Part shown: positions 1-7,076 of the stretch, piece by piece
How the letters are laid out: every line of letters begins with the position of its first letter
Numbering within the stretch: position 1 is the stretch's first letter
Source: AWTP1-13 sp035762425
Lineage (GTDB): Bacteria > Pseudomonadota > Alphaproteobacteria > Rhizobiales > Hyphomicrobiaceae
Reading direction: 5' to 3'
Assembly: GCA_035762425.1 (NCBI GenBank)
Contig: DASTOW010000286.1
Coordinates: 1 to 14,631 of the forward strand
Length of the DNA stretch: 14,631 nt
Translations under genes and position numbers: made by a program
Notes under the pieces: generated by a model
Database searches by the model: none
The model's input: the letters and a program-made list of their open reading frames with translations, nothing else
Told to the model about the DNA's origin: nothing

Positions 1-624
1 CTGCCCGACAATGTCGACGCCATCTACCTCGGCGTGGGCGGAACCGATGCGATCAACTTCCTCAACCAGTATCAGCAAGCCGGCGGCAAGGCCAAGCTGA
101 TCGGCGGTTCCATCATGGCCGACCCGACGGTGCTGAGCTCCAAGGGCCAAGCCAAGGACGCCCTCATTGGCACCCCGACTTCGGGTTGGATAGCAAACGA
201 CAACCCGGCGCCGGAGTGGCAAGCCTACGTCAAGGCCTATCAGGACGCGTTCCCGGCTGACAAAAGGCTGCCCTCGCCATCGCTGTTCGGCGTTGGCTAC
301 CATATTAATGCGCTGGCCATGATCGCAGCGTTAAACGAGGTCAAGGGCGACCTCAGCGACGGCCACAAGAAGTTCCACGCCGCGCTATCGAAGCTGAAGG
401 TGAAGACGCCGCTGGGCGAGATCTCGCTCAACGAGAACCGCCAGGCGATGGGTTCGGTGTTTGTCACCGAGGTAAGCGCAAACGCCGACGGGACGCTGAC
501 GAACAAGATGGTCGCTCGGGTCGACAACGTCAGCCAGACGCTCGGCATGACGCCGGCAGCCTTCCGTGCCATGGGCCTGCCTTCGCGCACGACTCCGGAT
601 TGCAAAGCCCTCGGTGGAAAGTAG
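1..624 (+). CDS. Liv-type ABC transporter substrate-binding protein, C-terminal part (5' end outside window)
   Basis: The reading frame is open from base 1 to the TAG at 622-624, giving 207 residues of a protein that began upstream. The fragment reads as the second lobe and C-terminus of a type 1 periplasmic binding protein of the branched-chain amino acid (HAAT/Liv) family. It has alternating alpha/beta segments such as DNVDAIYLGVGGTDAINFLNQ-like text at the start (a ligand-dependent 'which substrate moved' strand), a GGSIMADPTVLSS stretch, a W..Y..AY.DAF helix and a Y.INALAMIAALNEVKGD helix, then the usual late 'F..AL..LKVKTPLGEISLNENRQA' module. Known role of the family: it captures an amino acid or small organic/aromatic acid in the periplasm and delivers it to LivHMGF. 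The matching permeases and ATPases start at 2000, so it probably serves them, although it is separated by a terminator and an araC gene. The ligand cannot be read from this fragment. Confidence 0.88.
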   Translation: MPDNVDAIYLGVGGTDAINFLNQYQQAGGKAKLIGGSIMADPTVLSSKGQAKDALIGTPTSGWIANDNPAPEWQAYVKAYQDAFPADKRLPSPSLFGVGYHINALAMIAALNEVKGDLSDGHKKFHAALSKLKVKTPLGEISLNENRQAMGSVFVTEVSANADGTLTNKMVARVDNVSQTLGMTPAAFRAMGLPSRTTPDCKALGGK

Positions 625-675
625 TGGCCTAGGCGGTCGGCCCTGACGATCGCCCGCGGTTTGCATCTGACCGCG

Positions 676-718
676 TGTCTCGGGATTGAACCGATTGGTT
701 CTGTCCCGGGACGGTTTT
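676..718 (+). terminator. Rho-independent terminator candidate after the binding-protein gene
   Basis: A long imperfect hairpin lies about 50 bp after the stop codon. Arms 676-692 and 697-713 pair around the 4-nt loop GATT, with a core of CGGGA/TCCCG and GAACC/GGTTC. By hand it has one T-T mismatch and a few G-U wobbles. The hairpin is followed by G and a short TTTT run (715-718). The T tract is modest, so termination efficiency is uncertain, but the position fits the end of the binding-protein transcript. Confidence 0.6.
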
Positions 719-780
719 CGTTCGTCTGCACAGCACCCCGACCCATCGGTGACAAGGAATGGGCCGCTTGCCCCCGTTAA

Positions 781-792
781 GCACATTTGTGC
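781..792. promoter_or_regulatory. Short palindrome upstream of araC promoter
   Basis: GCACA-TT-TGTGC is an inverted repeat of two perfect 5-bp arms ending 17 bp before the proposed -35 box. Its position fits an operator for the regulator's own promoter, but a 12-bp palindrome can occur by chance. Confidence 0.3.
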
Positions 793-809
793 GCCGCAAC
801 TGCGACTGC

Positions 810-837
810 TTGTCACGCAAAAACAATCCAATATAGT
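810..837 (+). promoter_or_regulatory. Sigma70-like promoter for the AraC-family gene
   Basis: The -35 box TTGTCA (810-815) matches 5 of 6 consensus bases and the -10 box TATAGT (832-837) matches 5 of 6, with a 16-bp spacer. The spacer contains an AT-rich tract (AAAAACAAT) that stands out in GC-rich surroundings. Transcription would start near 844 and give a leader of about 35 nt before the ATG at 880. Confidence 0.6.
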
Positions 838-879
838 TCCTCATGAACATCGCATCGGAAGAATGCGGATGGGAGGACG

Positions 880-1701
880 ATGAGTGAAGCCGTTGCGGTG
901 CTCCATGGCGCATTCGGGCGCGTCTGTCTTTACTGCATGGACCGCACAATGGTGTCGCATGCGCACCGCGAAGGGCACCTGATCTTCCATATTCAGGGGA
1001 GGCCAAGCGAAGTCTATGTGGACGGGCGCGCCGTCCCGTTACGCCCGGGTCGGGCAGTTGCGGTCAATCCGTGGCAGGCGCACTACTATCATCAGCCCGT
1101 GCAAGGCGAGCAGACACTGGCTTTGGTGCTGTATATCCGGCCGGCGTGGTTCCGCAATGCCATCGGCGGCCGAGCGTCGGCGCTGCGATTTGGCCGCGCG
1201 GCCATCGAGGTATCGGATGAACTTGGCCGGCTCATCGACACAGGCGCCATGCTCAATCGCGACCAGGATGACCCCGGCATCGACGATTGGCTGCTGGCCC
1301 TTACCGAATACTGCTTCGATCAGTCCTGGCGCGGCAGCGATGCCGTTGGCCCCCTTGCAGCCGTGCATGACTTCCGGCTGCGCAAGGCGATCCAGGTCCT
1401 GGAACAACGCGTGTGCGAGCCGATCGAACTGGACAACGTGGCGCGGGAGGCTGGCCTATCGCGACCGCACTTCTACAAGTTGTTCCACCAACAGGTTGGG
1501 ATAACGCCGAATATCTACCTGAACTCGCTGCGCATGGAGCGCGCTATCGAACGGCTGACCGCGACCACCGAGGCAGTTTCGGCGATCGGGCTCGACCTGG
1601 GCTTTTCCAGCCAGGCGAGTTTCTCCCGCTTCTTCATTGCCAATGGCGTCGTTCCACCGAGCTCCTATCGGCGCAGCGCCCAGATCGCCTGCTCCGCGTG
1701 A
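880..1701 (+). CDS. AraC-family transcriptional regulator
   Basis: 273 residues, the usual AraC/XylS length. Residues about 10-90 form an AraC-type cupin sensor (H27-A-H29, 'GHLIFHIQG', 'LRPGRAVAVNPWQAH'), which in this family binds a small effector. Residues about 164-268 form the double helix-turn-helix DNA-binding domain: the first HTH contains 'VAREAGLSRPHFYKLFHQQ' and the second 'GLDLGFSSQASFSRFF', followed by the signature-like 'G..P..YRR'. The ATG at 880 has GGGAGG at 871-876, slightly close but convincing; upstream ATGs at 843, 863 and 869 are in other frames. The gene has its own promoter and sits directly before the transporter leader, so it most likely activates the operon starting at 2000. 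The effector is probably the transported compound or a metabolite of it (inference). Confidence 0.93.
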   Translation: MSEAVAVLHGAFGRVCLYCMDRTMVSHAHREGHLIFHIQGRPSEVYVDGRAVPLRPGRAVAVNPWQAHYYHQPVQGEQTLALVLYIRPAWFRNAIGGRASALRFGRAAIEVSDELGRLIDTGAMLNRDQDDPGIDDWLLALTEYCFDQSWRGSDAVGPLAAVHDFRLRKAIQVLEQRVCEPIELDNVAREAGLSRPHFYKLFHQQVGITPNIYLNSLRMERAIERLTATTEAVSAIGLDLGFSSQASFSRFFIANGVVPPSSYRRSAQIACSA

Positions 1702-1706
1702 ACCAT

Positions 1707-1734
1707 AAGTCGGCTTTGTATGCGCGCAAGTCGG
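1707..1734 (+). promoter_or_regulatory. Direct repeat AAGTCGG x2 spaced 21 bp, candidate AraC-family operator
   Basis: AAGTCGG occurs at 1707-1713 and again at 1728-1734, exactly 21 bp apart, which is two helical turns. AraC/XylS activators typically bind direct half-sites spaced by about two turns. The pair lies just after the araC stop and before the operon it would control. A 7-bp match alone is weak evidence. Confidence 0.35.
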
Positions 1735-1919
1735 TGAAATCATTAGACTGTCGGATACGGGTGGCGCGGTGGGGGGCGACTATTCTGTCGAACAAGCATG
1801 TGGCCTTCCGAGGTGCGTTCGGGATCAAGAGGTGGTCCTGCAGGCGCTGACGAACACTCCACGAGTGACGCGTTTTGGTTGTCCTGAATTGCGGGAACTA
1901 TCGGGGCAGCGCCCGTTCC

Positions 1920-1937
1920 GCCGTCAGGTTTGACGGC
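1920..1937. promoter_or_regulatory. Inverted repeat in transporter leader
   Basis: GCCGTCA (1920-1926), loop GGTT, TGACGGC (1931-1937): a perfect 7-bp stem with a 4-nt loop, 63 bp before the livH start. No T-run follows, so it is not a standard terminator. It may be an operator or an RNA leader hairpin. Confidence 0.35.
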
Positions 1938-1958
1938 AGACCGAAGGGTGGGAGGGTC

Positions 1959-1984
1959 GATCGGATGACACCTGTCGGCCGATC
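1959..1984. promoter_or_regulatory. Imperfect 26-bp palindrome just before livH
   Basis: Arms GATCGGATGACA (1959-1970) and TGTCGGCCGATC (1973-1984) pair over 12 positions, with one mismatch and one wobble, around CC. It ends 15 nt before the livH ATG, where a ribosome binding site would normally lie, and no clear Shine-Dalgarno sequence is visible there. It could be an operator or an RNA structure affecting initiation. Confidence 0.35.
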
Positions 1985-1999
1985 ACGATTGCTGGCAGC

Positions 2000-3022
2000 A
2001 TGGGCACCTTGCAGAACTTCAGCACACGCCATCCGGCCTGGACCCTTGTGGTCCTTGTGCTGGTTGTCGGTCTAGCTTGGCTGATCATTGCACCGTGGTC
2101 GCCGAGCTTCGAGCAGGCCATGGGCCGCAAGCGGATCTTCCTGAACGCGATCCTGTCGGGCATTACGCTCGGTGCCCTTTATTTCCTCGTTGCCTCGGGG
2201 TTCACGCTCGTGTTCGGCTTGATGCGCAACGTCAACCTCGCCCACGGCTCGCTCTACCTTCTCGGGGGCTATATCGGCTACGGCGTGGTTGAGGTCACTG
2301 GCTACTGGCTCCTTGCATTCCCAGTGGTCTTCATTCTCGTTGGCGCGCTCGGCCTGCTGCTGCAGCATCAGGTGTTTCGGCGCATGGAGGGGGAGGAATT
2401 GCGTCAAACGCTGGTCACGATCGGTATATCGATCGTGCTGGCCGACCTGATGCTGTGGTACTGGGGCGGCCAGAGCTACCAGGTGCGTTCGCCGAACTGG
2501 CTGAGCGGACCGATGACGCTGCCGCTCATCAGCTCGATCCGCGCCGACGGTGTGGCGGTGTACCTGTCCTACCCGCAGGTGCGCATCGCCATACTGATCG
2601 CCGCAATCGTGATCGGCCTGGCCATGTGGTTCGTGCTCAACCGCTCGCGGCTTGGCATGCTGATCCGCGCCGGTGTCGACGATCGCGATATCCTGGCAGC
2701 ATCGGGCGTGCGCATCCAGTACGTGTTCCTGGCCGTGTTCGGCTTCGGCGCCGGCATGGCCGGCATCGCCGGCATTATTGGCGGCACATTCCAGTCGCTG
2801 TCACCTGGCGAAGACACGCGGTTCCTGCTCGCCTCCCTGGTGGTCGTCATTGTCGGGGGCATGGGCTCGATCCCAGGCGCAGCGCTCGGCGCCGTCATCA
2901 TCGGCCTTGCCGAACAGATCGGCCTTGTCTACGCGCCCACATACTCGGTCGTCTTCACGTTCCTGATCATGGCTGCTGTACTCGCATTCCGTCCACAAGG
3001 TCTGCTCGGGGGAGGGCGCTGA
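2000..3022 (+). CDS. livH: Branched-chain amino acid-type ABC transporter permease, LivH class
   Basis: 340 residues, strongly hydrophobic, with about eight or nine membrane segments. The core begins near residue 47 with 'FLNAILSGITLGALYFLVASGFTLVFGLM', directly followed by the LivH hallmark 'NVNLAHGSLYLLGGYIGY'. Later come 'GVDDRDILAASG' (the coupling-helix region that contacts the ATPase) and the closing 'GGMGSIPGAALGAVIIGL' and 'FRPQGLLG'. Known role: one half of the inner-membrane channel of Liv/HAAT importers, pairing with LivM. The N-terminus carries an extra hydrophobic segment (residues about 14-33, before 'PWSPSFEQAM'). No alternative start lies between the upstream in-frame stop at 1931 and 2000. 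A start at 2120 (MGRKRIF) would give a classical-length LivH, but the hydrophobic extension looks genuinely coded. The C-terminal 'LLGGGR' codons also supply the Shine-Dalgarno for the next gene. Confidence 0.93.
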   Translation: MGTLQNFSTRHPAWTLVVLVLVVGLAWLIIAPWSPSFEQAMGRKRIFLNAILSGITLGALYFLVASGFTLVFGLMRNVNLAHGSLYLLGGYIGYGVVEVTGYWLLAFPVVFILVGALGLLLQHQVFRRMEGEELRQTLVTIGISIVLADLMLWYWGGQSYQVRSPNWLSGPMTLPLISSIRADGVAVYLSYPQVRIAILIAAIVIGLAMWFVLNRSRLGMLIRAGVDDRDILAASGVRIQYVFLAVFGFGAGMAGIAGIIGGTFQSLSPGEDTRFLLASLVVVIVGGMGSIPGAALGAVIIGLAEQIGLVYAPTYSVVFTFLIMAAVLAFRPQGLLGGGR

Positions 3023-3023
3023 C

Positions 3024-4076
3024 ATGGCAATCGTGCTGCCCACCGTCGCGCCGAGAAGGTCCTTGCTGGCGCTGGAGCGGATTCCGCCGGCGATTTGGGT
3101 GATCGGCCTGTTGCTGCTGGCGATGCCGGCCTTCGCAAGCAACTTCGTACTCTACCAAATCTTCGGCTGGAGCTTCATCCTCGGCATGATCGCCCTGTCG
3201 TTGATGGTGCTGGCCGGCTACGGCGGGATGGTGAGCCTGATCCAGATGTCGGTGGGCGCACTTGCCGGCTACGTCGTGGCGATCCTCGGTACCAGCGGCG
3301 TGCCGCAGATCAGCCTGGGCTGGCCGTGGTGGTTGCACATTCCACTGGCGATCCTGATCGCGACCCTGTTTGGAACGCTGGTCGGTGCGCTGGCGGTTCG
3401 CACGGAAGGCATCTACACAATCATGATCACGCTGGCGATCGCCTCGGCGTTCTTCTATTTCACGCGCCAGAACTACACGATCTTCAACGGCTACACCGGC
3501 TTCAACAACGTCATCCCACCGGCCTGGTTCGGCATCGACTGGCGCCAGGCGGTACCCTTCTACTATCTGACGCTCGGCTGCGCGACGCTGTCCTATCTGG
3601 CGGTCGTTTGGATGGCGCGCACTCCGTTCGGGCTGGCACTGCAGGGCGTGCGCGACAACCCTCGACGCATGAGCGCGCTCGGCTTCCACATTACCGCCCA
3701 TCGCATACTGGCCTATTCGTTCGCGAGCGTGATTGCTGCGGTCGGAGGCATCCTTCTCGTCTGGCAGAATGCCCAGGTCGTGCCGGGCACAGCCGGCATT
3801 CCGCAGGTGGTCGACATCCTGGTCATCGCCGTCGTGGGTGGCCTGAAGCGCCCGATCGGTCCGTTCATCGGCGCGCTCATCTTCGCGCTTCTAAGCGTGT
3901 TCTCGTCCGACATCCTGCACGCCTTCGGGATGTCGGGAGAGCGGTTCAAGCTCGTGGTCGGGTTGGGCTTCCTCGCGGTCGTCGGCTTCTCCCCGGATGG
4001 CGTGCTCGGACTGTGGGACACCTATCAGGCCAAGCGTGCGGCCAACCGCGATCCCTTGCTTGGCGGAGGGCGCTAG
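3024..4076 (+). CDS. livM: Branched-chain amino acid-type ABC transporter permease, LivM class
   Basis: 350 residues. It starts at ATG 3024, one base after the livH stop, with GGGGGAGGG at 3008-3016. Hydrophobic segments run from about residue 25 to 325. The LivM features are visible: 'IALSLMVLAGYGGMVSLIQMSVGALAGYV', the 'GTLVGALAVRTEGIYTIMITLAIA' block, 'TPFGLALQGVRDNPRRMSALGF' (ATPase-coupling loop) and the late 'VVGGLKRPIGPFIGALIFALL' segment. With LivH it forms the heterodimeric membrane channel. The protein ends 'LLGGGR', the same tail as LivH, because both C-termini overlap the ribosome binding site of the following gene. Substrate specificity cannot be inferred from the permease alone; Liv-class importers also carry aromatic acids, amides and urea. 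Confidence 0.93.
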   Translation: MAIVLPTVAPRRSLLALERIPPAIWVIGLLLLAMPAFASNFVLYQIFGWSFILGMIALSLMVLAGYGGMVSLIQMSVGALAGYVVAILGTSGVPQISLGWPWWLHIPLAILIATLFGTLVGALAVRTEGIYTIMITLAIASAFFYFTRQNYTIFNGYTGFNNVIPPAWFGIDWRQAVPFYYLTLGCATLSYLAVVWMARTPFGLALQGVRDNPRRMSALGFHITAHRILAYSFASVIAAVGGILLVWQNAQVVPGTAGIPQVVDILVIAVVGGLKRPIGPFIGALIFALLSVFSSDILHAFGMSGERFKLVVGLGFLAVVGFSPDGVLGLWDTYQAKRAANRDPLLGGGR

Positions 4077-4078
4077 CG

Positions 4079-4897
4079 ATGGCGCAGCCGCGCATTCCTG
4101 TCGCAAGCACGGTCGAGCGCAGCGTGACCGAACGCCTTGGCTCGGTCAGCGCCGGTAACGCACTCGAACTGCGCGGCGTTACCAAGCTGTTCGGCGCCCT
4201 GGCAGCCATCTCGGACGTGACGCTTTCGGTGCGCCCGGGCGAGCGGCGCGCGATCCTCGGATCCAACGGCGCGGGCAAGACGACGCTGTTTAACTGCGTA
4301 ACCGGAGACTTCCTGCCAACGTCGGGAACCATCCGGCTGTTTGGCGAGGACCTTACCAACTTTCCCGCCCACGAGCGGATCCGTCGCGGCCTGCGCCGGA
4401 CCTATCAGATCTCGCTGCTGTTCGGCGGGATGTCGGTGGCCGACAACGTGTATCTGGCGTGCCTTGGCGTCTCGCGTGGACGCTTTTCTCTGCTCAGGCC
4501 GCGTCCGAGCGATGCCATCGTGTCGCGCGCGGCCGAATTGATCGACGCCGTACACCTGACTGGCGCGCGCGACACGCTGGTCTCGTCGCTCTCCCATGGC
4601 CAGCAGCGCCAGCTGGAGATCGCACTCGCGCTGGCCGGCGCACCGCGTTTCATTCTGTTCGACGAACCGGCCGCCGGCCTCTCACCTGCAGAGCGAGCAG
4701 ACCTGGTAGCGATCTTGTCGGGGCTGCCCGGCCACATCGGCTACATCATCATCGAGCACGACATGGATGTTGCGCTACGCGTCGCCGAAAGCGTGACGAT
4801 GTTGCACAACGGCCGCGTCTTCAAGGAGGGCACACCCGAAGAGATCGAGAACGACGCGCAAGTGCAGGAGCTCTACCTCGGAGGCGGGCATGGCTGA
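4079..4897 (+). CDS. livG: ABC transporter ATP-binding protein, LivG class
   Basis: 272 residues from the ATG at 4079, two bases after the livM stop, with GGCGGAGGG just upstream. The frame is open further upstream, but that stretch is only the shadow of livM. The Walker A motif GSNGAGKTT is at residues 61-69, with a Q-loop at 'RRTYQISLLFGGMSVADNV', the signature 'LSHGQQRQLE', Walker B 'FILFDEPAAGLSP' and the H-loop 'IIIEHDMDVAL'. All catalytic motifs look intact. The first ~28 residues are a non-conserved extension before 'LELRGVTKLFG'. The protein powers import as a heterodimer with the next gene's LivF domain. It overlaps that gene by 8 bp, which implies translational coupling. Confidence 0.94.
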   Translation: MAQPRIPVASTVERSVTERLGSVSAGNALELRGVTKLFGALAAISDVTLSVRPGERRAILGSNGAGKTTLFNCVTGDFLPTSGTIRLFGEDLTNFPAHERIRRGLRRTYQISLLFGGMSVADNVYLACLGVSRGRFSLLRPRPSDAIVSRAAELIDAVHLTGARDTLVSSLSHGQQRQLEIALALAGAPRFILFDEPAAGLSPAERADLVAILSGLPGHIGYIIIEHDMDVALRVAESVTMLHNGRVFKEGTPEEIENDAQVQELYLGGGHG

Positions 4898-7076
4898 TCG
4901 CGGCCGCGCGCCGGCCCTCGAGATCCGCGCACTCAACGTATACTACGGCGCGTCGCATGCGCTGCAGGGTGTCGACCTCAACCTCAAGGGCGGCGTGCTG
5001 TCCGTGGTCGGCCGCAACGGCATGGGCAAGACCACGCTCTGCAAGGCCATTATGGGCCTCGTGCCGGTGGCCTCCGGTTCGATCAACTTCGCCGGGCAGT
5101 CGCTCATAGGTCTGCCGCCGGCTGACATCGCCCAGCTCGGCATCGGCTATGTGCCGCAGGGCAGGCGGTTGTGGCCCTCGTTGACGGTCGAGGAGCATCT
5201 GCGGCTGATGGATGGGAGGCACAAGGGCGTGTGGAGCATCGATCGCATCTACCGCACGTTCCCGCGGCTGGCCGAGCGCAAGACGAACGGCGGCGGGCAG
5301 CTGTCCGGCGGCGAGCAGCAGATGCTGGCGATCGCGCGCGCGTTGCTCGCCAACCCGCGGCTTCTCGTCATGGACGAACCGACGGAGGGGCTGGCGCCGG
5401 TCATCGTTGCCCAGGTCGAGGAGATGCTGCAACAGCTGGGCCAAGACGGCGACATGGACGTCCTCGTCATTGAGCAGAATATCGGCGTCGCCTGCGCGGT
5501 CGCCGACAACGTCGCGATCATGGTCAACGGCCGCATCAACCGCGTGTCGGCGGCACGCGAGCTTGCCGGTGACCGCGAACTGCAGCAACGATTGCTGGGT
5601 GTCGGCCGGCACGGCCACGAGGATGCCGGGCCTGCGCCCACGACGACACCGGTCCCGTCGGCCGGCACGACCACCGGCGCGGCTCCGGTCAAGATCTACA
5701 ATTCGAACCCGGTGCTTCCGACGCGATGGTCGCAGCCCCTTTCTGTGCAGCGGCTCGAGCAACTGGCTCGCGTCGTCACGACCCGGGCGATGGCGAGCGC
5801 GGTGAGCAGCATCGAGATCCGTCCGCTGGCCGGCAGCGGCCGGCCGGTCGTGCTCGTTGCCGGAACCCTGGACACCAAGGGTGACGAGCTGCGCTACATG
5901 CGCGATTTGATCCGCACGGCCGGTCTGCCCGTGCGGATGGTCGATTTGTCCACCAGCGGTGGCCATTCAGGTGCGGAAATCCCCGCCCATCAGGTCGCGG
6001 CGTTCCACCCGCGCGGCGCTGCCGGCGTCTTCACTGGCGACCGCGGCCAGTCGGTGGCCGGCATGACCGAGGCGTTCCGCCGTTGGATTGTGCGCCAGAG
6101 CGCAATTGCAGGTGTGCTATCGGCTGGCGGCTCAGGTGGCACAGCCATGGTGGCGCCGGCCATGCGGGCCCTGCCCGTCGGCATCCCCAAGCTGATCGTA
6201 TCCACGGTGGCCTCTGGCGAGGTCGGCAAGTATGTCGGCCCCTCGGACATCATGCTGCTGCCGTCAGTTGCCGACGTGCAGGGCCTCAACGCGATCACCG
6301 AGGAGGTGCTCGCCAACGCTGCGCAGGCCATGATTGGCATGGTTGCCGCACGCCAGGCTGCGAAGCCACGTGTGCCGAACAAGCCGGCCATCGGCCTCAC
6401 CATGTTTGGCGTCACGACACCGTGCGTGCAGCAGGTCACCAGGGAGCTCGCCGCGACCCATGACTGCTTGGTGTTTCATGCGACGGGGGTTGGCGGGCAG
6501 GCGATGGAAGCCCTCGTCGACAGCGGCAAGATCATCGGCGTTCTCGACATCAGCACGACCGAGGTCTGCGATTACCTGATGGGCGGCGTGTTCCCCGCAA
6601 GCGAAGACCGTTTCGGCGCGATCATTCGCACACGCATTCCCTACATCGGCTCGGTTGGCGCCCTCGACATGGTCAACTTCGGTGCTCCGCAAACCGTGCC
6701 CGAGCGCTATGCCGGGCGGCTCCTTTATCGGCACAATCCGCAGGTGACACTGATGCGCACCACGCCCGAAGAGTGCGCGCGCATCGGGCGCTGGATCGGC
6801 GAGAGGCTGAACCGGATGGAAGGTCAAGTGCGCTTTTTCCTGCCCGAGGCAGGCGTTTCGGCGCTGGATGCGCCCGACCAGCCTTTCCACGATCTGTCGG
6901 CCCGCGCCGCCCTCTACACCGCGCTCACGGAAACCGTGCGCCCGTCGACATCGCGCCAGCTGATCCGTCTGCCCTACCACATCAACGCGCCGGAATTCGC
7001 GACAGCCCTCGTCGCCGCATTCCGCAAGCTGCACGGCGACAGCCGTACGCGAGCCCGCGGGGGGATGCACCAGTGA
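4890..7076 (+). CDS. LivF-class ABC ATPase fused to a Tm-1-like (UPF0261) domain
   Basis: 728 residues in one uninterrupted frame, about three times the length of an ordinary LivF. Residues 1-235 are a complete LivF ATPase: Walker A GRNGMGKTT at 41-49, 'GYVPQGRRLWPSLTVEEHL', signature LSGGE at 138-142, Walker B 'LLVMDEPTEGL', and 'VIEQN' in place of the H-loop His, normal for LivF. Residues about 236-317 are a Pro/Thr/Ala linker that becomes ordered. Residues about 318-720 match the UPF0261/Tm-1-like family over its full length: 'VVLVAGTLDTKGDELRYMRD', GGSGGT at 413-418, 'ASGEVGKYVGPSDI', 'FHATGVGGQAMEALVDSG', 'GVLDISTTEVCDYLMGG' and 'GALDMVNFG'. The tomato member Tm-1 binds a viral replication protein through this domain; the bacterial function is not known to me. 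The fusion would place the domain on the cytoplasmic face of the importer. It overlaps the next gene by 4 bp (GTGA). Confidence 0.92.
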   Translation: MADRGRAPALEIRALNVYYGASHALQGVDLNLKGGVLSVVGRNGMGKTTLCKAIMGLVPVASGSINFAGQSLIGLPPADIAQLGIGYVPQGRRLWPSLTVEEHLRLMDGRHKGVWSIDRIYRTFPRLAERKTNGGGQLSGGEQQMLAIARALLANPRLLVMDEPTEGLAPVIVAQVEEMLQQLGQDGDMDVLVIEQNIGVACAVADNVAIMVNGRINRVSAARELAGDRELQQRLLGVGRHGHEDAGPAPTTTPVPSAGTTTGAAPVKIYNSNPVLPTRWSQPLSVQRLEQLARVVTTRAMASAVSSIEIRPLAGSGRPVVLVAGTLDTKGDELRYMRDLIRTAGLPVRMVDLSTSGGHSGAEIPAHQVAAFHPRGAAGVFTGDRGQSVAGMTEAFRRWIVRQSAIAGVLSAGGSGGTAMVAPAMRALPVGIPKLIVSTVASGEVGKYVGPSDIMLLPSVADVQGLNAITEEVLANAAQAMIGMVAARQAAKPRVPNKPAIGLTMFGVTTPCVQQVTRELAATHDCLVFHATGVGGQAMEALVDSGKIIGVLDISTTEVCDYLMGGVFPASEDRFGAIIRTRIPYIGSVGALDMVNFGAPQTVPERYAGRLLYRHNPQVTLMRTTPEECARIGRWIGERLNRMEGQVRFFLPEAGVSALDAPDQPFHDLSARAALYTALTETVRPSTSRQLIRLPYHINAPEFATALVAAFRKLHGDSRTRARGGMHQ

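Larger units (their letters stand above)
1702..1999. other. Non-coding leader between araC and the transporter operon
   Basis: A 298-bp stretch in which no reading frame looks like a conserved protein; the small open frames overlapping it lack similarity to anything recognisable and run into neighbouring genes out of frame. It holds a 21-bp-phased direct repeat near the left end and two inverted repeats near the right end. I see no convincing sigma70 or sigma54 promoter and no strong terminator, so the transporter operon may be transcribed from an activator-dependent weak promoter here or read through from araC. Confidence 0.6.

Noticed and set aside
1756..1780. Possible sigma54 promoter in the G-rich stretch of the leader
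   Set aside because: TGGCGCGG is present but the required GC element spaced as in TGGCAC-N5-TTGC is absent, and AraC-family regulators do not act with sigma54.
1413..1850. Open frame overlapping the end of araC and the leader
   Set aside because: It is out of frame with the clear HTH-coding sequence, has no ribosome binding site and encodes no recognisable domain.
1873..1901. Possible sigma70 promoter (TTTTGG, 17 bp, AACTAT) for the transporter operon
   Set aside because: The match to consensus is poor in both boxes. An activator-dependent promoter could look like this, but the sequence alone does not support a call.
3095..4078. Long upstream extension of the LivG frame
   Set aside because: The frame is open but overlaps livM completely. 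The translation is Arg/Gly-rich shadow text, and ABC motifs start only after the ATG at 4079, which has a good ribosome binding site.
6773..7072. Upstream extension of the PEP-hydrolase-like frame
   Set aside because: It overlaps the Tm-1 domain coding region and has no family similarity. The GTG at 7073 gives the expected N-terminus and a GTGA coupling overlap.
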